The notes: generated by a model not told the origin, from the sequence alone. 64,000 nucleotides of DNA from Dyella_A sp051962475 (GCF_051962475.1 NZ_JBQCCF010000036.1:54057-118056), one strand, 5' to 3'; positions 44,933-55,230 are shown, numbered from the stretch's first letter. Translations and numbers: made by a program.

Positions 44933-47900
44933 TCATTCGTCGGCGGGCGTGGTCATGCCGAACAATCGAGCCAGCGGCTCGGGGCGGTGGATCAGGTAGC
45001 CCTGCGCGAAGTCGACCGGGAAGGTGGCGACGATCGCCATCAACTCCTCGCGCTCCACGCATTCGGCGATAGTCTGGATGCCCAGCACGCGGGCCACCTC
45101 GCAGAAGCTGCGCACGGACACCTGGTCGAGCGGATCGCTGGCCAGGCCGAGCACGAACTGGCCATCGATCTTGAGGTAGTCCACGCTCAGGTGCTTGAGG
45201 TAGCCAAACGAGGCGACGCCAGCGCCAAAGTCGTCCAGCGCAATGCGGATGCCTCGCCGCCGCATGGCCTCCAGGAACGCCCGCGCATCGGCCAGGTTGG
45301 TGATCGCGGCCGTTTCGGTGATCTCGAAGCACAGCCGGCGCACGTCGAAGCGCGCGCGCACGATCAGGCCGTCGACGAAATCGTGGAACGCGCGATCGCC
45401 GATCGACTGGCCGGACAGGTTGAGCGACAGCATCGCCGGCATGTCCACGCGCTGGTGCCAGTCCGACAACAGGTCGAACACGCTCTGCACCACCCAGCGA
45501 TCGATGCGGCTGGCCAACTGATAACGCTCCGCCGCGGGCATGAAGGCGGCGGGCGACACCGGCGTACCATCGTCATCGGCCAGTCGCAGCAGCACCTCGG
45601 CATGCCAGCCGTGGCCATTGGCACGCTCGGAGAGCGGCTGGATGCGCTGGGCGTAGAGCAGGAACCCATGGTGGTCCAGCGCCCTCTCGATGCGAGCACC
45701 CCAGGCGGCGTCGCCGGCCTGCGCCTGCACTGAGGCGTCCTGCGCCGCCCAGGTGTGGAAACGTCCCCGGCCGCCGGACTTGGCGATGTAGCAGGCAATG
45801 TCGGCCGCACGCATCACCGCATCGAGCGCCTGCGTGCCGCCCTCGATCGGCACCAGGCCGATGCTGGTGCCGACGCGGAAGCTCTGCTCGGTGCCGGTGA
45901 CATAGCGATAGTCGTCCGCGGCGTCGCAGATGGCCTGCGCGATGCGCTCGCCCTGCTCGCGCGTGCATTCTTCCAGCAGGATCGCGAACTCGTCGCCACC
46001 CAGCCGCGCGACCGTGTCGTGCCGGCGCACGCAGGCACGCATCAATGCGGCCAGCTGCATCAATACCTCGTCACCGGCGTGGTGGCCGCAGGTGTCGTTG
46101 ATGATCTTGAAGTGATCCAGGTCGACGAACAGCACGGCGCCGCACACACCCTCATCGGCAGCGCGACGCAGGAAGCGCAGCAGGCGCTCCTTGTACTCGG
46201 CGCGGTTGGGCAACCCGGTGAGCGCGTCGTGGCGGGCCTGGTGTGATATTTCGCGGCTCAGCGCGCGCGCCTCGGTCACATCGTGGAACACCATCACCGC
46301 ACCGCGCAGCACGCCCTCGTCGTCGCGGATCGGCGCGGCGGAGTCGGCGATGCCCACTTGCCGCCCGTCGCGCGCGACCAGCACCGTGTTGTGCGCCAGC
46401 CCCACGACGCGCCCCTCCGCCAGCGCCGTGTACACCGGGTTGCCGGCGGCGTGTCCGGTTTCCTCGCTGACCAGGTGCAGCACCTCGCCGATCGGGCGCC
46501 CCACCGCTTCGCCGACTTGCCAGCCGGTGAGAGTGGCCGCGGCAGGATTGATCCAGGTGATGTAGGCCTGCGCGTCGGTGGTGATCACCGCGTCGCCAAT
46601 CGAGTGCAGCGTGACCCGCAGCAGCTCGCGGTTCTCCGCCAGCGCCAGTTCGGCGCGCTTGCGACGGGTGATGTCCTGCAACGTGCCGGTGAGGCGCACT
46701 GGCTTACCCTGTTCCACCTCCGCCTCACCTAGCGTGCGCACCCAGATGGCGCGGCCGGCGTAGGTGACGCAAGGCAGCTCCATATCCCATCCTTGGCCAC
46801 CGGCGCTGGCGCGATCCATGGCAACCTGCAGGCGCGTGCGGTCGCCCTCGGCAAACAGCGCCAGCGCGCCACCCGGCGCCGGCACATAGCCGGCAGGCAT
46901 GTCCACGATGCGCCGCGCCTGCTCCGACCAGGTGATCGCGCGCGTGGCCAGGTCGATCCGCCAGCCACCGACACCGGCGACGTCACCCGTGCGTTGGAGG
47001 AAGGCACGGCTTTCCTGCAAAGCGTCCTGCATGGCGCGTCGCGCAGTGATGTCGGCCAGGATCACGATGAACCCGGTGAGTCGCCCATCGCGGGCATGCA
47101 TGCGCTGCACTTCCAGCTCCACCCACAGCGGCTCGCCGCGGCGATTGCGCATCGACACCTCGCCCTGGAACGAGGCCAGCTCCTGCACGGCGCGCCGTAC
47201 CGTGGCGCAAGCGTCATCTGCGCCTGGCTGCTCACCCAGCAACGGGCACAGCAGCTGGCCCTGCACGTCGCCTGGCAAGTGGTCGATCAGTCGGGCGAAG
47301 GCGGGGTTGCTCCACGCGACGCGGCCATCGGTGCCGGCGATCACCACCGCGTCGGTAGTGAGGCGCGCCACCATAGCCAGGCGGTCGAGCTCCAGGGTCA
47401 TCGAACGCGTCAGGTCGATCGCACGCTGCCGTCCGGCCAGCAGCAGCCAGGCGACCACCGCCATCAGCAGGCTGAGCAGACCACCGGCGACGCCCAACCG
47501 ACTCGCCTGGGCCGCGTCGTTCGCGACCGCCGCGTCGAACACCGGCATGCTGCGCATGACCAGGCGCAGTCGTCGTCCGCCCACGTTCACCTCGGCCTGC
47601 CGCTCGTAGCGGGACGGGTAACTCGCCGCCGTGCGGGTTGCGATGGGATACACCATCACCGGGGCCGCCGCGGTGACGTCGGCCAGGGTGAAATCCACCA
47701 GCCGTTCGTCGCTACCTTGCGCCTCGAGCATGCTGGCGTAATCCACCGCGGCGTAGACCAGGCCCAGCAGGTCGCCTGGGGAGGCATCGCGATACACCGG
47801 CAGGAAATACAGCGCGCCGAACTCGACACCGGTGCCCTGCAGCAGGTGGATCGGCCCGGTGACGGCGAATGCCCGATCGGCCACGGCGCGCCGCACGGCC

Positions 47901-48409
47901 TCGCGACGTACCGCTTCGGAAGCCACGTCCAGACCCAGTGCCGCCGCATTGCGCTCGATCGGCTCGATCGAGCGGATCACGTACATCTGCTCGGGCGTGC
48001 CGACCGTGCGCAGCGTGAAGGGCCGCACGTACCACCGCTGCATGCGCGCGATGAACGCGTCGCGCTCGCCGCGCGATACCGGCTCGATGAAGCCGAAGCC
48101 GTACACGCCGGGGAAGTCGTGCGGCAGGTCGCGCGTCAGCACCGCGCGGCGGAACTCATCCGGCGCCGGCTGGCGCTGCATCGCCAGCACCATCCCGCGC
48201 AGGCCGCCCAGGCCGTAGGCCGGCAAGGTAAGCCGCAACGCCACCTGCTGACGCAACTGCTCGCTGGCCTTGCGGAACTGGCTGTCGCGGATGGCCTGGG
48301 CGTCGGCACGCGTGCGCAGTACCGCCCAGGCGGTTACCGCGCCTCCGACAGCGAACACGAGCACCGCTCCGACGAACGCGCCCCGCAACACCCGGCGTCT
48401 GGCTTTCAC
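44933..48409 (-). CDS. CHASE-PAS-GGDEF-EAL cyclic-di-GMP enzyme
   Basis: 1158 aa. TM1 about 12-30, periplasmic CHASE sensor about 65-280 (FPGVYGFGFIEPVSRGERD, GVEFGALYFLPVYRD), TM2 near 300-320, three PAS domains (about 340-715), GGDEF (about 720-890) with intact ARLGGDEFAIL and an RRHD I-site five residues before it, and EAL (about 905-1150). In the EAL domain the signature reads AEVLLRL (EVL in place of EAL), but NLSGQSI, ITETAAI, DDFGAG and KIDGQFV are kept, so both cyclase and phosphodiesterase activity remain possible. Probably expressed with the DedA-rhodanese gene 110 bp upstream. Confidence 0.92.
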   Translation of the reverse strand: MKARRRVLRGAFVGAVLVFAVGGAVTAWAVLRTRADAQAIRDSQFRKASEQLRQQVALRLTLPAYGLGGLRGMVLAMQRQPAPDEFRRAVLTRDLPHDFPGVYGFGFIEPVSRGERDAFIARMQRWYVRPFTLRTVGTPEQMYVIRSIEPIERNAAALGLDVASEAVRREAVRRAVADRAFAVTGPIHLLQGTGVEFGALYFLPVYRDASPGDLLGLVYAAVDYASMLEAQGSDERLVDFTLADVTAAAPVMVYPIATRTAASYPSRYERQAEVNVGGRRLRLVMRSMPVFDAAVANDAAQASRLGVAGGLLSLLMAVVAWLLLAGRQRAIDLTRSMTLELDRLAMVARLTTDAVVIAGTDGRVAWSNPAFARLIDHLPGDVQGQLLCPLLGEQPGADDACATVRRAVQELASFQGEVSMRNRRGEPLWVELEVQRMHARDGRLTGFIVILADITARRAMQDALQESRAFLQRTGDVAGVGGWRIDLATRAITWSEQARRIVDMPAGYVPAPGGALALFAEGDRTRLQVAMDRASAGGQGWDMELPCVTYAGRAIWVRTLGEAEVEQGKPVRLTGTLQDITRRKRAELALAENRELLRVTLHSIGDAVITTDAQAYITWINPAAATLTGWQVGEAVGRPIGEVLHLVSEETGHAAGNPVYTALAEGRVVGLAHNTVLVARDGRQVGIADSAAPIRDDEGVLRGAVMVFHDVTEARALSREISHQARHDALTGLPNRAEYKERLLRFLRRAADEGVCGAVLFVDLDHFKIINDTCGHHAGDEVLMQLAALMRACVRRHDTVARLGGDEFAILLEECTREQGERIAQAICDAADDYRYVTGTEQSFRVGTSIGLVPIEGGTQALDAVMRAADIACYIAKSGGRGRFHTWAAQDASVQAQAGDAAWGARIERALDHHGFLLYAQRIQPLSERANGHGWHAEVLLRLADDDGTPVSPAAFMPAAERYQLASRIDRWVVQSVFDLLSDWHQRVDMPAMLSLNLSGQSIGDRAFHDFVDGLIVRARFDVRRLCFEITETAAITNLADARAFLEAMRRRGIRIALDDFGAGVASFGYLKHLSVDYLKIDGQFVLGLASDPLDQVSVRSFCEVARVLGIQTIAECVEREELMAIVATFPVDFAQGYLIHRPEPLARLFGMTTPADE

Positions 48410-48519
48410 CCCGTACTCCGCAGGACAACCCTCCGGCGCACCCGGCGCCGGCCCCGCAGGCTACCGACAGCCTGCCGCGGGATTCTGGCGCACGCCGTAC
48501 CCAGCCAAGGCGAGCTGGA

Positions 48520-49512
48520 TCAAACCCGCAGCGAGGGGGCGACCAGCGCTCCGCCGCGGCCGGCGGGCGCCGCGCCGGGCAGGTGCTCCAGCGTGTAGCC
48601 GGCGGCATCCCAGGCATCGAGCCCGCCCTGTAGCGGGCGCACGTGGCGATAGCCCAGCGACATCAGCAGCTGCGCGGCCTTGGCGGCGGACACCTCGTTG
48701 GGACAGCTGCAATAGATCACCAGCTCGCGGTCACGCGGCACGTCGGCCAGCGCCACGTGCACGCCTTCGAGATCGGCCAGCAAGGCGCCAGGGATCACTC
48801 GCCCGTCGAGCAGGCGCGAGGCGGACGAGCGCACGTCCACCACCACCGGATTCTGGCCGGCGGCGATCGCCTCGTTCAGTTCGTCCACCGAGATGCGCGC
48901 CATGCGCAGCGCCGTCAGCAGGCGATGGCGCTGCCACCATTTGGCCGCGATGTACAGCAGCAGCAGGGCGAACAGCGCCTCCAGCGCCACCGTGCCAGCC
49001 CGCTCGATTGCCGCCAGCACGCGGTCGACCTCGTCGGCGAAGGCGTAGCCCAGCCCGACCGCTGCCCCGGCCCACAGCAGCGAGCCGAGCCCGTCGAGCA
49101 GCACGAACGCGCCCGCGCGCAGCCCCATGGCGCCGACCAGCGGCGGCGCCACGGTGGACAGTCCCGGCACGAACTTGGCGACCAGCAGCATGCGTCCACG
49201 CCAGCGCTCGAAGCGCAGCTCGGACTGCTTCACGCAGGAATCGGGCGACAGCGAAATGCGGCACAGCGTGCGCATCACGCCCGCACCGAAGCGCCGGCCG
49301 GCGAGATACCACGCCGTGTCGCTGAGCAGGCAGGCGGCCAGCGCAGCCAGCACCACGCCCGGCAGCAGCAGCCGGTCACTGGCCGCCAGCGCGCCGGCGA
49401 CGATCAACGTGGGTACGGCCGGCACGGGCGCACCGGCCTGTTCGACCAGCACGTTGAAAAACACCACCAGCAATCCGTACTGCGCGATCAGCGCGATGAG
49501 CTCGTGAGCCAT
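48520..49512 (-). CDS. DedA-family membrane protein fused to a rhodanese domain
   Basis: 330 aa. Residues about 1-195 are a DedA/VTT-type membrane domain (EQAGAPVPAVPTLIVAGAL, the FxxRFxPGxRT-like segment VAKFVPGLSTVAPPLVGAMG, helices to about 190). Residues about 205-310 are a rhodanese domain with the active-site loop YCSCPNEVSA (Cys268). DedA proteins act in membrane-lipid and proton homeostasis; rhodanese domains carry persulfide sulfur. The usual arginine at the end of the rhodanese loop is replaced. The MFS gene lies 42 bp upstream on the same strand. Confidence 0.88.
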   Translation of the reverse strand: MAHELIALIAQYGLLVVFFNVLVEQAGAPVPAVPTLIVAGALAASDRLLLPGVVLAALAACLLSDTAWYLAGRRFGAGVMRTLCRISLSPDSCVKQSELRFERWRGRMLLVAKFVPGLSTVAPPLVGAMGLRAGAFVLLDGLGSLLWAGAAVGLGYAFADEVDRVLAAIERAGTVALEALFALLLLYIAAKWWQRHRLLTALRMARISVDELNEAIAAGQNPVVVDVRSSASRLLDGRVIPGALLADLEGVHVALADVPRDRELVIYCSCPNEVSAAKAAQLLMSLGYRHVRPLQGGLDAWDAAGYTLEHLPGAAPAGRGGALVAPSLRV

Positions 49513-49554
49513 GCAGGCCTCCCTGGCGCGGCCGAAACCGGCCGCAGGCGCCCA

Positions 49555-50784
49555 TCATTGGGCCGGGTCGGCCCCATTGCAATCGAGCGTCGGCGGAGCG
49601 GCTGCATCCATGCCGGCAATGCGCCGCGCGCCCAGCATTACCAGCGGCAGCCACAGCAGGGTCAGCGCGGCGGCGCAGGCGAATACGCCGGACGGCCCGA
49701 GCCGGCCCAGTGCGACGCCACCGACCGCCCCGCCAACAAAGGCGCCCATGAACTGGCTGGTGGAATACGCGCCCATCGCCGCGCCGCGCAGCGTCGCCGG
49801 GGCCAGACGCGACACCAGGCTGGGCAGCGCCGCCTCGAGCAGGTTGAAGCCGGAGAAGAACATCGCCGCCGCCACGCCCAGCAGGGCGATGTGATCGCCG
49901 CCCAGCGCAAAGCCCAGCAGCGCCACGCCGATCACCACGATGCACACCATCACGATGCGCAGGCTCTGCGCGATCTCCTTCATGTGATGCAGGCTGGCGC
50001 CCATCACGAAGGCGGCGATCGCCATCACCGGCAGGTACAGCTCCCAATGCCGGCTCACCGGCAGGTGCAGCGTGTCCACCAGCAGCAGCGGCAGGCCGAC
50101 GAAGCTGGCCGTGAGCAATAGATGCAGGAAGAACACCGAACCGTTGAGCACCAGCAGACGGCGGTCGCGCAGCATCGCCGCCACGCCACTGAAGGTAGTG
50201 GCCGCCGGCGCCCGCGCGCGCTCGGGCGTAGGCACGATCAACCACAGCAGCGCCAGCGCCAGCAGGGCGAGGACGGAGGTGGCGGCGAACAGGCCCGGCA
50301 GCCCGTCGACGGCCTCCAGCGGCGGGCCCAGGATCAACGCCAGCAGGAACGCCATGCCGATCGACACGCCGATGATGCCCATCACCTTGCTGCGGTTTTC
50401 CTCGCGGGTGAGGTCGGCGGCCAGCGCGGTACCGGCGCCGGCCACCGCGCCCATGCCCTGCAAGGCACGGCCGATGACAATGCCGGTCAGCGTGTGCGAC
50501 ATCGCCGCCACCAGCCCGCCTGCGGCGAACACGCCCAGGCCCATGCTGATCGCCGGCTTGCGACCGATGCGGTCGGACAGCAGGCCCAGCGGCAACTGCA
50601 GACACATCTGGCCCAGCCCGTACACGCCCAGAGCCATCCCGATCAGCAGCGGCGTGGCATCCGGCAGCGTCTTCGCGTACACCGAGAACACCGGCATGAT
50701 CAGGAACAAGCCGAACAAGCGCAGGCTGATCACGCAGGCCAGGGTCAGCGCGCTGCGGCGTTCGAGCGGGGAAAGCGCGCTCAC
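49555..50784 (-). CDS. MFS transporter (YajR-like)
   Basis: About 409 aa with 12 predicted helices. The N-terminal sequence (SLRLFGLFLIMPVFSVYAKTLPDATPLLIGMALGVYGLGQ) and the MFS motif A (GLLSDRIGRKPAI) resemble the YajR group. The C-terminal cytoplasmic YAM domain of E. coli YajR is absent; the protein stops soon after TM12. The start is uncertain: GTG 50784 matches the family N-terminus, but no ribosome site is evident and the frame extends upstream. Divergent from ispB. Substrate unknown. Confidence 0.85.
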   Translation of the reverse strand: MSALSPLERRSALTLACVISLRLFGLFLIMPVFSVYAKTLPDATPLLIGMALGVYGLGQMCLQLPLGLLSDRIGRKPAISMGLGVFAAGGLVAAMSHTLTGIVIGRALQGMGAVAGAGTALAADLTREENRSKVMGIIGVSIGMAFLLALILGPPLEAVDGLPGLFAATSVLALLALALLWLIVPTPERARAPAATTFSGVAAMLRDRRLLVLNGSVFFLHLLLTASFVGLPLLLVDTLHLPVSRHWELYLPVMAIAAFVMGASLHHMKEIAQSLRIVMVCIVVIGVALLGFALGGDHIALLGVAAAMFFSGFNLLEAALPSLVSRLAPATLRGAAMGAYSTSQFMGAFVGGAVGGVALGRLGPSGVFACAAALTLLWLPLVMLGARRIAGMDAAAPPTLDCNGADPAQ

Positions 50785-50896
50785 GGCGCGACGGGGCAGG
50801 ACAAAGTCATCGGGCAAGTATACGAAGCGGCGGTGCCGCGCCGTTGCGGCGGCATGTCGCGCTGGCACGCGGGCGCGCCCGATGCCGCGCAAACCC

Positions 50897-50902
50897 TATA
50901 AT
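50897..50902 (+). promoter_or_regulatory. Possible -10 element for ispB
   Basis: TATAAT, 34 bp before the ispB ATG in very GC-rich surroundings. No convincing -35 at 17 bp. Confidence 0.4.
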
Positions 50903-50936
50903 CGTGCGCTGGCTACTCCCACGACAAAAGAACCCG

Positions 50937-51929
50937 ATGCCCGCTGACGCCTCCCGCCCCGACGACTTCACCCGCGTACGCGAGCTGGCCGCCGGCGACA
51001 TGCAGCGCGTCGACACGCTGATCCGCACCCGGCTCGCCTCCGACGTGGTGCTGATCAACCAGATTGCCGAGCACATCATCGCCGGCGGCGGCAAAAGGTT
51101 GCGACCGATGCTGCACGTGCTGGCGGCCCGGGCGGCCGGCTACGCGGGGGACAAGCACATCAAGCTCGCCGCGATCGTGGAATTCATCCACACCTCCACG
51201 CTGCTGCACGACGACGTGGTGGACGAATCGGACCTTCGCCGCGGCCGCAAGACCGCCAACGCGCTGTGGGGCAACGCGGCCAGCGTGCTGGTGGGCGACT
51301 TTCTCTACTCGCGCTCGTTCCAGCTGATGGTGGAACTGGACGACATGCGGATCATGCGCATCCTCGCCGACACCACCAACACCATCGCCGAGGGCGAGGT
51401 GCTGCAGCTGCTCAACATCGGCAACGCCGACGTGGACGAGGCGGCGTACCTGGCGGTGATCGAGCGCAAGACCGCGGTGCTGTTCGCTGCGGCCACCGAG
51501 CTCGGCGGCCTGCTCGGTGGCCTGCCGCAGGAGCAGGTCACGGCGCTGCGCAGCTACGGGATGGAACTGGGCTACGCGTTCCAGATCGCCGACGACCTGC
51601 TCGACTACGTCAGCGACGCCGGAACGCTGGGCAAGAACATCGGCGACGACCTCGCCGAGGGCAAGCCGACGTTGCCGCTGATCTACGCGCTGAAGAGCGC
51701 CAGCGCGGAACAGGCGCAGTCGCTGCGCCACGCCATCGAGCACGGCGGGCTGGATTCGCTGGACCGCATCATCGCCTCGATCCGCGACTCCGGTGCGCTG
51801 GAGCGCACCCGCGCACGCGCCGAGCAGCACGCCCGCGCTGCCCACGCTGCGCTGGACGTCCTGCCCGCCTCGGCGCATCGCGACGCGCTGCTGGCGCTGG
51901 CCGACTACTCCGTGGCACGCAATCACTGA
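50937..51929 (+). CDS. ispB: Octaprenyl (polyprenyl) diphosphate synthase
   Basis: 330-aa trans-prenyltransferase making the ubiquinone side chain from farnesyl-PP and IPP. First Asp-rich motif DDVVD (Asp92, 93, 96) in STLLHDDVVDESD, the GKRLRPML substrate-binding block, and second motif DDLLD (219-223) in AFQIADDLLDYV. Length and motifs fit the long-chain (IspB) group. Start ATG 50937; the family begins near ADDF/VR. Stands alone: the usual rplU-rpmA neighbours are not seen here. Confidence 0.93.
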   Translation: MPADASRPDDFTRVRELAAGDMQRVDTLIRTRLASDVVLINQIAEHIIAGGGKRLRPMLHVLAARAAGYAGDKHIKLAAIVEFIHTSTLLHDDVVDESDLRRGRKTANALWGNAASVLVGDFLYSRSFQLMVELDDMRIMRILADTTNTIAEGEVLQLLNIGNADVDEAAYLAVIERKTAVLFAAATELGGLLGGLPQEQVTALRSYGMELGYAFQIADDLLDYVSDAGTLGKNIGDDLAEGKPTLPLIYALKSASAEQAQSLRHAIEHGGLDSLDRIIASIRDSGALERTRARAEQHARAAHAALDVLPASAHRDALLALADYSVARNH

Positions 51930-52015
51930 GCGCCCGGTCGTAGCGTCGGCGGCCTGCCTTTAGAATGCGCGGCGAGCCGGCCTCCCTGCGCCGGCGCGCT
52001 TCCAGGCCGCCCCGC

Positions 52016-55000
52016 ATGGCTTTGTCCGACCGCATCCGCGCCGCCGTCCCGAGTGCCCCCGCGTGGGCGGCCGCCGGTTTGCGCAGACGGTGGCGCGGCT
52101 GGTGGATGCTGATGACCGGGCTGCTATGCCTGGCGCCGGCGTTTGCCGCGGGCAGCCAGGGGTCGCCGTGGGACCGCTGGCGCGAGATCGCTTTCGAGCA
52201 GCTCACCGTGGCCGGCGGCCTGCCCCACGCCACCACTACCAGTTTCGCCCAGGCCGACGATGGCGCGTTGTGGATCGGCACCTTCGGCGGCCTGGTGCGC
52301 TACGACGGCTACCGCACCCAGGTGTTCCGCCAGGCCGACGACGACCGCGGCCTGCCGGACAACTACGTCCGCGCGCTGGCCGCCACGCCGGACGGCGGCG
52401 TGCTGGTGGCGACCACCAGCGGCGGCGTTGTGCATTTCGACCCGGCCAGCAACCGATTCCTGCGATTGGACGCTTCGCCCGCACACGGCACCGGCGCGCG
52501 CGTCTACGCGTTGGCGCCGGACCACGCCGGCGGCTTCTGGATCGCCGCGCAGAGCGGCTTGATCCATCTGCGCGCGGATCTGCGGACGCTGGAGCGGCCG
52601 GCGGGCGCACCCACCGACACGCTGTTCTCGGTGCTGCAGGATCGCTCCGGCAACGTGTGGGCGGGCACCGCGCACGGGCTGTACGTGGGGCGCCCCGGCG
52701 CCGCGGCATTCAAACGGGTGGAACGTGGCGACGCCGCCGCGCGGGCGATGCTGTCCAGCGACATCTGGGCGCTGCGCGAGGATGCCGCCGGCGTACTCTG
52801 GGTCGGCACCGGCTCGGCGGGCGTGGCAGCGCTCGGCCCCCACGGAAAGATCCGCCTGCCGACGAACCTGGGCGCCGTCAGTCCGGCGATCCAGCGGCGC
52901 ACCGTGCGGGACATCCTGCCCGCGCCGGACGGGCGGCTGTGGATCGCCACCGACGGCATAGGCATCGCCCTCTTCGATCCACGCACCGGGGAAACCAGTG
53001 CGCTGCGCCACGACCCGGGCCGGCCCAGCTCGCTCGGCGGCGACATCGTGCGCGCGCTGTTTCTGGACCGCTCCGGCGGATTGTGGGCGGCCACCGAATC
53101 GACCGCCTCGCGTTGCGACACTCGCCCGTCGATCGTGCACACGCTGGACGGCCGCGCGCTGTTCGGTTCGCAGGGAGCGCAGATCGACCAGAACGTGCGC
53201 AGCGTGTTCACCGATCGCGACGGTATCGTCTGGCTGGGCTTCAATCGCGGTCACGTGGCAGCGGTGGACCCTGCGCATGGAAGCATCCGCACGCTGGAAC
53301 TGCCCGGCCATCAGGCCGATCAGGACATCCGCGCGATCGCCCAGCTGGACGATGGCCGCATCGTTGCCGGCGCGCGCGGACTGGTGACCATCGACCCCGC
53401 CACGCTGGCGGTGTCCGCCTATCCGGTCGATGGCCTGGACGGCAAGCCCATACTCGCGCTGGCGATGTACCAGCACACGCTGATGGCCGGCGCCTACGAC
53501 GGGCTCTATCGGATCGACGCGAACCGCCACGTGCGGGTCTACCGGCACGTGGCGGGCGACCCGCACAGCCTGCCCGACGATCAGGTGCGCAACATCGTGC
53601 CGATGCCCGATGGCCGAGCCTGGATCGCCACCACCAACGGCCTGGGCATTCTGTCCGCCGACAGCGATGCGTTCGAGACCTGGCGCAACGTGCCCGGCGA
53701 CGCCACCAGCCTGCCGCAGAACTATCTCGGCTCGATCGTGCCGGTGGGCGATCAAGTGTGGATCGGCACTTACGGCGGGCTGGCCCGCACACCGCTGACG
53801 GTGGCGGCCGGCACTCGTCGCTTCACGACCGTGCGCGCCCGCGACGGCCTGGGCAGCGACAATGTCGCGGCGGTCCTGCCGGACACGCACGGGCGCCTGT
53901 GGGCCGCCACGGCGGATGGGCTGTCGGTGCTCGACCCGGCATCTGGCGTCATCCGCACGCTGGGGCTGCGCGACGGCCTCGCTGCGCGCTTCTACAACCA
54001 CCGTACGGCGGCAACCGGCCCGGATGGCGAGCTGATGTTCGGTGGCCTCGACGGCCTGGCCGTCATCGAGCCCGACGCACCGGTCGAAGCCGGCCGGCTC
54101 GACGCGCCGCTGGCGATCACCGCGATCACCGCCGACGAGCGCGCCATCCCGTTCGCCCGCCTGCCCACCCCCGGCCATGCGCTGACCCTCCCGGGCGACA
54201 CCCATGCGCTGCGTATCCGTTTCGCCCTGCTCGACTTCACCGCAAGCGCCGACGTGCGCTACAGCTATCGGCTGGACGGCTTCGACCAGCGCTGGACCAC
54301 GATGGAAGCAGGATCGCGCCCGGGCACGATCTACACCAACCTGCCTGGTGGCGATTACCTGCTGCGCGTGCGAGCGACCATTCCCGGCCTTCACGCACGC
54401 GCGGTGGAAACGGCGCTGCCGCTGTCCATCGCGCCGCTGTGGTGGGAGCGCGGCTGGGTCCGCGCCGCGCTCGCGCTGCTGGCGATCGCGCTGCTGCTGG
54501 GGGTGATGCAGCTGCGCACGCGTTACCTGCATCGGCGCGCTGCCGAGCTGGGCCGGCTGGTGCGCGAACGTACCAGCGAACTGCAGGCGGCCAACGAACA
54601 GTTGCGACGACTGGCCAGCACCGACGAACTCACCGGTCTGCTCAACCGTCGCGCCCTGATGCATCAACTCGAACACGAGTACGCCGCCGCCCGGCAACGG
54701 GGTGTCCCGCTGTCGATCGTCATGCTCGATCTGGACGCGTTCAAGGCACTCAACGACCGCCATGGCCACCTGGCCGGCGACGATGCCCTGCGCGGCGTCG
54801 CCACCATCGTGAGCGACTGCTGCCGCAGCATCGACCACGTCGGGCGTTACGGCGGCGAGGAAATCATGATCATTCTGGTGCACGCCGACATGGAGACGGC
54901 GATGCCGGTGGCCGAGCGGATGCGCGCAGCGATCGCCGCCACCGCCCTGCTGCACGGCAGCGGTACGCTGCACCTGACCGCGAGCATCGGTGTGGCCACG

Positions 55001-55105
55001 CTGCTGCCGCACGAGCGCCCGCAGGACCTGGTGGCCCGCGCCGATGCCGCGCTCTACCGCGCCAAGCGCGCCGGCCGCAACACGGTGGAGCGAGCGACCG
55101 CCTGA
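52016..55105 (+). CDS. Beta-propeller/Y_Y_Y sensor diguanylate cyclase
   Basis: About 1029 aa. Signal or anchor segment (WWMLMTGLLCLAPAFAAG), then some 14 two-component-regulator propeller repeats (GLPHATTTSFAQADDGALWIGT; DRSGNVWAGTAHGLYV; DTHGRLWAATADGLSV) to about residue 660, a Y_Y_Y domain (about 700-790, YRLDGFDQRWT ... LPGGDYLLRVRA), one membrane helix (about 805-825), a coiled coil and a GGDEF domain with active GGEEI and an RSID I-site five residues before it. Senses a periplasmic ligand and makes c-di-GMP. Start uncertain: ATG 51965 sits in a TAGAAT -10-like sequence, so ATG 52016 is preferred. Confidence 0.87.
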   Translation: MALSDRIRAAVPSAPAWAAAGLRRRWRGWWMLMTGLLCLAPAFAAGSQGSPWDRWREIAFEQLTVAGGLPHATTTSFAQADDGALWIGTFGGLVRYDGYRTQVFRQADDDRGLPDNYVRALAATPDGGVLVATTSGGVVHFDPASNRFLRLDASPAHGTGARVYALAPDHAGGFWIAAQSGLIHLRADLRTLERPAGAPTDTLFSVLQDRSGNVWAGTAHGLYVGRPGAAAFKRVERGDAAARAMLSSDIWALREDAAGVLWVGTGSAGVAALGPHGKIRLPTNLGAVSPAIQRRTVRDILPAPDGRLWIATDGIGIALFDPRTGETSALRHDPGRPSSLGGDIVRALFLDRSGGLWAATESTASRCDTRPSIVHTLDGRALFGSQGAQIDQNVRSVFTDRDGIVWLGFNRGHVAAVDPAHGSIRTLELPGHQADQDIRAIAQLDDGRIVAGARGLVTIDPATLAVSAYPVDGLDGKPILALAMYQHTLMAGAYDGLYRIDANRHVRVYRHVAGDPHSLPDDQVRNIVPMPDGRAWIATTNGLGILSADSDAFETWRNVPGDATSLPQNYLGSIVPVGDQVWIGTYGGLARTPLTVAAGTRRFTTVRARDGLGSDNVAAVLPDTHGRLWAATADGLSVLDPASGVIRTLGLRDGLAARFYNHRTAATGPDGELMFGGLDGLAVIEPDAPVEAGRLDAPLAITAITADERAIPFARLPTPGHALTLPGDTHALRIRFALLDFTASADVRYSYRLDGFDQRWTTMEAGSRPGTIYTNLPGGDYLLRVRATIPGLHARAVETALPLSIAPLWWERGWVRAALALLAIALLLGVMQLRTRYLHRRAAELGRLVRERTSELQAANEQLRRLASTDELTGLLNRRALMHQLEHEYAAARQRGVPLSIVMLDLDAFKALNDRHGHLAGDDALRGVATIVSDCCRSIDHVGRYGGEEIMIILVHADMETAMPVAERMRAAIAATALLHGSGTLHLTASIGVATLLPHERPQDLVARADAALYRAKRAGRNTVERATA

Positions 55106-55230
55106 GTGCGAACGCCCGTGTCTCCACTGCACGGGCAGCGCACCCGGTCCTGAAAGCGCACGGCCAATCCGCCCCGGCGTGACTTTCATCGCTTGCCAGT
55201 GCCGTTGTGGGCTGGCAGCTTGGCGGTCCG

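Noticed and set aside
52063..55189. About 1000-codon open frames on both strands over the propeller-GGDEF gene
   Set aside because: Arg-, Gly- and His-rich translations with no motif, while the chosen frame has propeller repeats, Y_Y_Y and GGEEI.
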